A stretch of DNA of 64,000 nt from Ferrovibrio sp. GTDB lineage: Bacteria; Pseudomonadota; Alphaproteobacteria; Ferrovibrionales; Ferrovibrionaceae. A program made the position numbers and the translations under genes. The stretch spans positions 951,001 through 1,015,000 of the forward strand of contig JAGOQS010000001.1 of the NCBI GenBank assembly GCA_017991315.1. The letters are read 5' to 3'. Numbering within the stretch: the first letter of the stretch is position 1; each line of letters starts with the position of its first letter. This document shows positions 58,329 through 64,000 of this stretch, in pieces. The notes beneath the pieces are model-generated. The model saw only the letters and a list, made by a program, of their open reading frames with translations. It did no database searches and was not told the origin of the DNA.

Positions 58329-58544
58329 TCAGACGCGGGTGGCGATATAGGCGGCAGTGATAAGCACCATCGCAGTCCAGACCCAGAAACGCGGCTGGCG
58401 CAGTAGGCGGGCAGCGGTGAGCTGGTTGTCATTGGCAGCGAGCGGCAGGCTGATGAAGCCGGGACGCTGCCAGCCATAGCCGGTCGTCGCCTGGCCGGTC
58501 GGCGGCTGGCTGCTATTACCCTTGCGTTTGACTAGTCCTGCCAT
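58329..58544 (-). CDS. small single-helix membrane protein, unknown function
   Basis: A 71-residue protein starting MAGLVKRKG, then a Ser/Gln/Pro/Thr-rich segment, FISLPLAANDNQL, and a C-terminal membrane helix FWVWTAMVLITAAYIATRV near residues 53-71. A strong Shine-Dalgarno (GGGAGGAGG) lies seven bases before ATG, and a bidirectional terminator follows the stop, so it is very likely a real gene. No family recognised. Confidence 0.75.
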   Translation of the reverse strand: MAGLVKRKGNSSQPPTGQATTGYGWQRPGFISLPLAANDNQLTAARLLRQPRFWVWTAMVLITAAYIATRV

Positions 58545-58617
58545 TGGCTGCCTCCTCCCTGGAATTGGGCGCCTTGACTGAATTCTTATAGACTTGCGCT
58601 CTGTTTACTCTGTCGCT

Positions 58618-58646
58618 GCCGGGGCCCCGTTTTCGGAGGCCCCGGC
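58618..58646 (-). terminator. hairpin after gltA
   Basis: On the minus strand GCCGGGGCC-T-CCG pairs with CGGGGCCCCGGC over an AAAA loop, about 35 bases after the gltA stop. There is no T-tract, so it may protect the 3' end rather than terminate. Confidence 0.5.
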
Positions 58647-58680
58647 GCGATTCCCGGATACGCGTATTCTTTTTACAGCA

Positions 58681-59988
58681 TCAGCCCCGCTTGGCAACCG
58701 GAACATAGGGGCGGGCGGTGGAACCGGTGAAGAGCTGGCGCGGGCGGCCGATCTTCTGCGCCGGGTCCTCGATCATCTCATTCCACTGGGCGATCCAGCC
58801 GACCGTACGCGCCAGCGCGAACAGGGCGGTGAACATCGCGGTGGGGAAGCCCATCGCGCGCAGGATGATGCCCGAGTAGAAGTCCACGTTCGGGTAGAGC
58901 TTCTTGGAGACGAAATAATCGTCCTCCAGCGCGATACGCTCGAGTTCCATCGCCATCTTGAGCAGCGGCTCGTCCTTCACGCCCAGCTCGTCCAGCACCT
59001 CGTAGCAGGTCTGGCGCATCACCTTGGCGCGCGGATCGTAGTTCTTGTACACGCGATGGCCGAAGCCCATCAGGCGGAAGCCGGAATTCTTGTCCTTGGC
59101 CTTCTTCACCGCCTCGCCGACCTTGTCGACCGAGCCGATCTCTTCCAGCATCTTCAGCACGGCTTCGTTGGCGCCGCCATGGGCGGGGCCCCAGAGGCAG
59201 GCGATGCCGGCAGCAATACAGGCAAACGGGTTGGCGCCCGACGAACCGGCCAGGCGGACGGTCGAAGTCGAGGCATTCTGCTCGTGGTCGGCATGCAGGA
59301 TGAAGATGCGGTCCATGGCGCGGGCCAGGATCGGGCTCATCTTGTAGGGCTCGGCGGGCACGCCGAAGGTCATCTGCAGGAAGTTCTCGGCATAGCCGAG
59401 ATCGTTGCGCGGATACATGAAGGGCTGGCCGATGGAATATTTGTAGGCCATCGCCGCAATGGTCGGCATTTTCGCGATCAGGCGATGCTGCGCGATCATG
59501 CGCTGCTTCGGATCGTCGTAGTCGGTGGCGTCATGGTAGAAGGCGGACAGGGCGCCGACCACGCCGCACATCACGGCCATCGGATGGGCGTCGCGGCGGA
59601 AACCGCGGAACAGGAAGTGGATCTGCTCATGCAGCATGGTGTGCATGGTGATCGACTTCTCGAAATCTTCCTTCTGCGCGGCGTTCGGCAGGTCGCCGTT
59701 CAGCAGCAGATAGCAGGTTTCCAGGAAGGTGGACTTCTCGGCCAGGTCGGCGATGTCATAGCCGCGATAGCGCAGGATGCCTTCATCGCCATCGATGTAG
59801 GTGATCTTGCTTTCAGTGCTGGCGGTGGAGGTGAAACCCGGATCGTAGGTGAAATAGCCGGATTCGGCGTAAAGCTTTCGGATGTCGATGACGGACGGGC
59901 CTTCGGCACCATCCAGAACGGGCAGGGTAATGGTCTTGCCGGTATTAGGATCGTTAAGCGTGACAGGTTTGCTGCCGGCTTTGCTCAT
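58681..59988 (-). CDS. gltA: citrate synthase, type II
   Basis: A 435-residue TCA-cycle enzyme that condenses oxaloacetate and acetyl-CoA. The N-terminal beta-rich domain of the NADH-sensitive hexameric type is present (residues 1-65, with [22 protein letters not shown]). Active-site histidines are in [15 protein letters not shown] near 236 and [14 protein letters not shown] near 274, and the catalytic aspartate follows in the [15 protein letters not shown] region. ATG 59988 follows TAGGAG. It is transcribed away from the str operon. Confidence 0.97.
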   Translation of the reverse strand: MSKAGSKPVTLNDPNTGKTITLPVLDGAEGPSVIDIRKLYAESGYFTYDPGFTSTASTESKITYIDGDEGILRYRGYDIADLAEKSTFLETCYLLLNGDLPNAAQKEDFEKSITMHTMLHEQIHFLFRGFRRDAHPMAVMCGVVGALSAFYHDATDYDDPKQRMIAQHRLIAKMPTIAAMAYKYSIGQPFMYPRNDLGYAENFLQMTFGVPAEPYKMSPILARAMDRIFILHADHEQNASTSTVRLAGSSGANPFACIAAGIACLWGPAHGGANEAVLKMLEEIGSVDKVGEAVKKAKDKNSGFRLMGFGHRVYKNYDPRAKVMRQTCYEVLDELGVKDEPLLKMAMELERIALEDDYFVSKKLYPNVDFYSGIILRAMGFPTAMFTALFALARTVGWIAQWNEMIEDPAQKIGRPRQLFTGSTARPYVPVAKRG

Positions 59989-60589
59989 CGACGGGTACTC
60001 CTAAGGCTATGGATTGAGAATTTCGTTTAGTTTTCCTACGCTTTAAGTATAGGACGGGCGGGGTAAAAGTGAAAAGCCCCTCTGGCGGGTTTTTGCCGAA
60101 GGTATAACGCGCCGACATTCTATTTAATTAAATCGATATAAATCAATATATTATCCACTATATATAGTGTTCTTGTTGATCAACCATGACACCCCTCCCG
60201 GGCGTGAAATCTTTGTAAAACTGCGTGTACGGACGGGACCGCGCCAGCATGTTGCGCAGAGCGCATAATTTGTGGAATTTGGCGCTATTCTCCTCAATGA
60301 GTTCATATATAGAATTTAATTTACTGATTTATATAGATAAAGATAAATTGAAGTGATGCTTTTGGCGAACTTGCCGTCGGCACCGCTAATGCCGGGCTGC
60401 AGGCGTCTTGGCTGCCGATGTTGCACTGCCCCCGCCATGCTCGAGGATCATCTCGGCCAGAGTCCCGGAGTCGCTGGTATTTGCTGATGGGCCGGTCTAT
60501 TCAGGCGCCGTCCGAGCGTCCGGTGAAAGGGCAGAAGTGCTGCCATTTCAGGCCTTTTGCATGATTCTGAACAAGCTGTGAAATGGTGC
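59989..60589. other. gltA upstream region, AT-rich, no gene seen
   Basis: A long gap with two strongly AT-rich patches (about 60110-60180 and 60295-60355). Symmetrical words include CACTATATATAGTG (60156-60169) and GTTGATCAAC (60175-60184). On the minus strand TATACT near 60045-60050 could be a -10 box for gltA, and CCC-GCCAGA-GGG followed by C and TTTT (60089-60072) is a weak attenuator-like hairpin in the possible leader. From 60361 to 60589 the base composition is normal again, but no frame resembles a protein. Confidence 0.4.
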
Positions 60590-60618
60590 TTGACGGGGCA
60601 GGGGGCGGACAGTATTGT
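60590..60618 (+). promoter_or_regulatory. sigma-70 promoter of the str operon
   Basis: TTGACG at 60590-60595 and TATTGT at 60613-60618 with an exact 17-base spacing. Transcription would start near 60625, giving a leader of about 240 bases before rpsL. Confidence 0.7.
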
Positions 60619-60621
60619 CCG
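60606..60621. promoter_or_regulatory. 16-bp palindrome over the str -10 box
   Basis: CGGACA-GTAT-TGTCCG is perfectly symmetrical and covers the whole -10 hexamer, a place where a bound protein would block RNA polymerase. Confidence 0.4.
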
Positions 60622-60624
60622 GCC

Positions 60625-60863
60625 CGCGATTCGACGGTGGTAGTGGGTTTTTCGAGACTCAGACACACTTGTCGAAAAGGGTTTTGGCTTCCGTTCGCTC
60701 ACGTCGAGGCCGGGCCTTCGCAAGATGGACATACTGACCCCTATCCGTGGCGCAAGCTGCGAGCATGGGTCTGGAGCGAGAAACTGGGCGGTTTGCCGGC
60801 GCAAGCGGGCGGGCCGCCTCGATGCATTTTGTGTGTTGAACTAACTACGGGGTTTCGACTCGT
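60625..60863 (+). other. str operon leader
   Basis: About 240 untranslated bases. TTTTCGA (60649-60655) pairs with TCGAAAA (60672-60678). GGGCGG near 60786 can pair with CCGCC near 60814. No terminator and no clear Shine-Dalgarno close to rpsL beyond ACGGGG. Confidence 0.4.
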
Positions 60864-61235
60864 ATGCCGACGATCAACCAGCTCATCCGCAAGCCGCGCA
60901 AGCCGAATCCGGCGCGTGACAAGGTTCCGGCGCTGCAGGAATGCCCGCAGCGTCGCGGTGTTTGCACCCGCGTGTACACCACCACGCCGAAGAAGCCGAA
61001 CTCGGCGCTTCGCAAGGTGGCGCGCGTGCGCCTGACCAACGGCTTCGAAGTCTCGAGCTACATTCCGGGTGAAGGCCATAACCTGCAGGAGCACTCCGTG
61101 GTGCTGATCCGCGGCGGCCGCGTCAAGGACCTTCCCGGTGTCCGCTATCACATCGTCCGCGGCGTGCTCGACACGCAGGGCGTCAAGGACCGCAAGCAGC
61201 GCCGTTCGAAGTACGGCGCCAAGCGTCCGAAGTAA
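60864..61235 (+). CDS. rpsL: 30S ribosomal protein S12
   Basis: A 123-residue decoding-centre protein. The start [14 protein letters not shown], the [18 protein letters not shown] segment and [18 protein letters not shown] near 91-108 are standard. The lysine at residue 43 (TTPKKPNS) and the one near 88 (GRVKDLPG) are those at which streptomycin resistance changes occur; both are wild type. First gene of the str operon. Confidence 0.98.
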   Translation: MPTINQLIRKPRKPNPARDKVPALQECPQRRGVCTRVYTTTPKKPNSALRKVARVRLTNGFEVSSYIPGEGHNLQEHSVVLIRGGRVKDLPGVRYHIVRGVLDTQGVKDRKQRRSKYGAKRPK

Positions 61236-61724
<489 letters not shown>

Positions 61725-61748
61725 GCCAGAGCACTCCCGGAGTTCGTC

Positions 61749-63827
61749 ATGCCTCGCACTACCCCTTACGAGCGCTACCGCAATATCGGCATCATGGCCC
61801 ACATCGATGCCGGTAAGACTACCTGCACCGAGCGCATCCTGTATTACACCGGCCGTTCGCATAAGATCGGCGAAGTCCATGATGGCGCCGCCACCATGGA
61901 TTGGATGGAGCAGGAGCAGGAGCGTGGCATTACGATCACCTCGGCTGCCACCACGTGCTTCTGGAACAACCATCGCATCAACATCATCGACACCCCCGGC
62001 CACGTCGACTTCACCATTGAAGTCGAGCGTTCGCTGCGCGTGCTCGATGGCGCGGTTTGCCTGTTCGACGGCGTTGCCGGCGTCGAGCCGCAGTCCGAGA
62101 CCGTGTGGCGCCAGGCTGACAAGTACGGCGTGCCGCGCATGTGCTTCGCCAACAAGATGGACCGCATGGGTGCCAACTTCTTCCGCTGCGTCGACATGAT
62201 CGTCGATCGCCTGGGCGCGAAGCCGCTGGTGCTGACCCTGCCGATCGGCCTGGAAGCCGACTTCAAGGGCGTGGTCGACCTGGTGCGCAATCGCGCCATC
62301 ATCTGGAAGGACGAGAGCCTCGGCGCCGAGTTCTACTACGATGAGATCCCGGCCGACATGAAGGAACAGGCGGCCGAGTATCGCACCAAGATGATCGAGA
62401 TGGCCGTCGAGGCCGACGATGCCGCGCTGGAAGCCTATCTCGAAGGCAACGAGCCGGACGAGAAGACCCTGACCGCCTGCATCCGCAAGGGCACCATCGG
62501 CTACAAGTTCGTGCCGGTGCTGTGCGGCTCGGCGTTCAAGAACAAGGGCGTGCAGCCGCTGCTCGACGCCATTGTCGACTACCTGCCGTCGCCGGTGGAC
62601 GTGGAAGGCGTGAAGGGCGTGAAGCCCGGCACCGACCAGGAACTGGTGCGCAAGACCTCGGACGAAGAGCCGTTCTCCGGCCTGGCGTTCAAGATCATGA
62701 ACGACCCGTTCGTCGGCTCGCTGACCTTCGTGCGCATCTACTCGGGCGTGCTCGAAGCCGGCCAGGGCGTGCTGAACACCGTCAAGGAAAACCGCGAGCG
62801 TATCGGCCGCATGCTGCAGATGCATGCGAATACCCGCGAGGAAATCAAGGAAGCCCGCGCCGGCGACATCGTCGCGCTGGCCGGCCTGAAGAACACCACC
62901 ACCGGCGATACGCTGTGCGACCCGCTGAACCCCATCGTGCTTGAGCGCATGGAGTTTCCGGAGCCGGTTATCGAGGTGGCTGTCGAGCCGAAGACCAAGA
63001 ACGACCAGGAAAAGATGGGCATCGCCCTGAACCGCCTGGCCGCCGAGGATCCGTCCTTCCGCGTGTCGGTTGACCATGAGAGCGGCCAGACCGTGATCAA
63101 GGGCATGGGCGAACTCCACCTCGAAATCCTGGTCGACCGCATGAAGCGCGAGTTCAAGGTCGAGGCCAACGTGGGCGCCCCGCAGGTGGCCTACCGTGAG
63201 ACCCTGACCAAGAATGCCGACATCGACTACACCCACAAGAAGCAGTCCGGCGGTTCGGGCCAGTTCGCCCGCGTCAAGCTGAAGTTCGAGGCCCAGGAGC
63301 CGGGCACCGGCATTCAGTTCGTCAACGCGGTCGTCGGCGGCAACGTGCCGAAGGAATACATTCCGGCCGTGGAAAAGGGCATCAAGCAGGTCGCCGAGAG
63401 CGGCGTGCTTGCCGGCTTCCCGGTGATCGACTTCAAGTGCACCCTGTATGACGGTGCCTACCACGACGTCGACTCCTCGGCGCTCGCCTTCGAAATCGCC
63501 GCCCGTGCGGCGTTCCGCGAAGTGGCCCCCAAGGCCGGTGCGAAGCTGCTTGAGCCGATCATGCGTGTGGAAGTGGTGACCCCGGAAGATTTCGTCGGTG
63601 ACGTGATGGGCGACCTCTCGTCCCGCCGCGGTCAGCTGACGGGCACTGAGCAGCGCGGCAACGCGCAGGTCATCAACGCCATGGTGCCGCTGGCCAACAT
63701 GTTTGGTTATGTGAACAACCTGCGTTCCATGACCCAGGGTCGCGCCACCTACACGATGACCTTCGACCACTATGCGCAGGTGCCGCAGAACGTGTCTGAC
63801 GAAGTCGTCGCCAAGATGGCCGGCTAA
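61749..63827 (+). CDS. fusA: translation elongation factor G
   Basis: A 692-residue GTPase that drives translocation and, with RRF, ribosome recycling. G1 [15 protein letters not shown] near residues 17-31, the switch region [11 protein letters not shown] near 59-69, G3 DTPGHVDF near 82-89 and G4 NKMDRMG near 136-142 are all intact. Domains II to V follow, including [13 protein letters not shown] near 454-466. The single-gene, full-length form points to classic EF-G. Confidence 0.98.
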   Translation: MPRTTPYERYRNIGIMAHIDAGKTTCTERILYYTGRSHKIGEVHDGAATMDWMEQEQERGITITSAATTCFWNNHRINIIDTPGHVDFTIEVERSLRVLDGAVCLFDGVAGVEPQSETVWRQADKYGVPRMCFANKMDRMGANFFRCVDMIVDRLGAKPLVLTLPIGLEADFKGVVDLVRNRAIIWKDESLGAEFYYDEIPADMKEQAAEYRTKMIEMAVEADDAALEAYLEGNEPDEKTLTACIRKGTIGYKFVPVLCGSAFKNKGVQPLLDAIVDYLPSPVDVEGVKGVKPGTDQELVRKTSDEEPFSGLAFKIMNDPFVGSLTFVRIYSGVLEAGQGVLNTVKENRERIGRMLQMHANTREEIKEARAGDIVALAGLKNTTTGDTLCDPLNPIVLERMEFPEPVIEVAVEPKTKNDQEKMGIALNRLAAEDPSFRVSVDHESGQTVIKGMGELHLEILVDRMKREFKVEANVGAPQVAYRETLTKNADIDYTHKKQSGGSGQFARVKLKFEAQEPGTGIQFVNAVVGGNVPKEYIPAVEKGIKQVAESGVLAGFPVIDFKCTLYDGAYHDVDSSALAFEIAARAAFREVAPKAGAKLLEPIMRVEVVTPEDFVGDVMGDLSSRRGQLTGTEQRGNAQVINAMVPLANMFGYVNNLRSMTQGRATYTMTFDHYAQVPQNVSDEVVAKMAG

Positions 63828-63877
63828 GACACCGAACGGCATCGAAGAACAACTTGTATTGAGCGGAGAAAGTAGCC

Positions 63878-64000
63878 ATGGGCAAGGCAAAATTTGAGCG
63901 CAACAAGCCGCATTGCAATATCGGGACGATTGGTCACGTTGACCACGGCAAGACGTCTCTGACTGCGGCGATCACGAAGGTTCTGGCGGAAGCTGGCGGC
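63878..64000 (+). CDS. tuf: elongation factor Tu, 5' end only
   Basis: The first 41 codons before the window ends. The P-loop [14 protein letters not shown] at residues 19-32 identifies EF-Tu. ATG follows GCGGAGAAAG. It belongs to the str operon, 50 bases after fusA. Many alphaproteobacteria have a second tuf copy near the 50S genes, which cannot be seen here. Confidence 0.96.
   Translation, partial: MGKAKFERNKPHCNIGTIGHVDHGKTSLTAAITKVLAEAGG

Noticed and set aside
60448..60804. 118-codon minus-strand frame upstream of rpsL
   Set aside because: No homology features; it covers the str promoter and leader.

Overview
The window is a GC-rich chromosomal core segment from an alphaproteobacterium, most likely of the Rhodospirillales or a close relative. 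The evidence is gene order and gene type: a RpoH2-type sigma factor, the full alphaproteobacterial nuoA-N order followed by birA-coaX-rnj-mce-DUF1467-proS-lolC-lolD, an rpsB-to-lpxB envelope cluster that uses LpxI rather than LpxH, and a short ProRS. No phage, insertion sequence, CRISPR array or rRNA was seen. The genus cannot be set from the sequence alone.

Layout: (1) 1-1262, rpoH2 and tRNA-Asp with its own promoter and terminator. (2) 1263-24078, a regulatory gap with a 17-bp palindrome, then the complete 14-subunit complex I operon, biotin ligase, type III pantothenate kinase, RNase J, methylmalonyl-CoA epimerase, a DUF1467 protein, a small gap with palindromic repeats and a possible 49-residue ORF, a secreted protein, proS and lolCD. 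(3) 24075-29241, an accessory block set between lolD and dnaE: a membrane diguanylate cyclase translationally coupled to lolD, a two-subunit molybdenum hydroxylase with an AraC regulator, and a GNAT acetyltransferase. (4) 29534-35660, dnaE and pepN. (5) 35627-42934, a second accessory block: an EmrAB-type efflux pump with its TetR regulator, a divergent MFS exporter, and two tandem paralogous pentapeptide-repeat proteins. (6) 42935-57816, rpsB-tsf-pyrH-frr-uppS-cdsA-dxr-rseP-bamA-skp-lpxD-fabZ-lpxA-lpxI-lpxB, opening with a strongly folded rpsB leader. (7) 57855-59988, glyoxalase I, a bidirectional terminator, a small membrane protein and citrate synthase. (8) 59989-64000, an 875-bp partly AT-rich gap, then the str operon (rpsL, rpsG, fusA, start of tuf).

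The genes fit together as housekeeping modules. Complex I is made from one operon with many short overlaps. The rpsB cluster links translation (S2, EF-Ts, RRF) to UMP, undecaprenyl diphosphate, CDP-diacylglycerol and isoprenoid synthesis, then to outer-membrane assembly (RseP, BamA, Skp) and lipid A (LpxD, FabZ, LpxA, LpxI, LpxB). LolCD supplies lipoprotein release.

The least explained parts are the tandem two-module pentapeptide-repeat proteins, the folded rpsB leader, the emrA/MFS intergenic region with two perfect palindromes (one a TGTGA-N6-TCACA site), the AT-rich gap before the secreted protein, and a set of short tandem duplications at gene ends. No complete undescribed system could be demonstrated.
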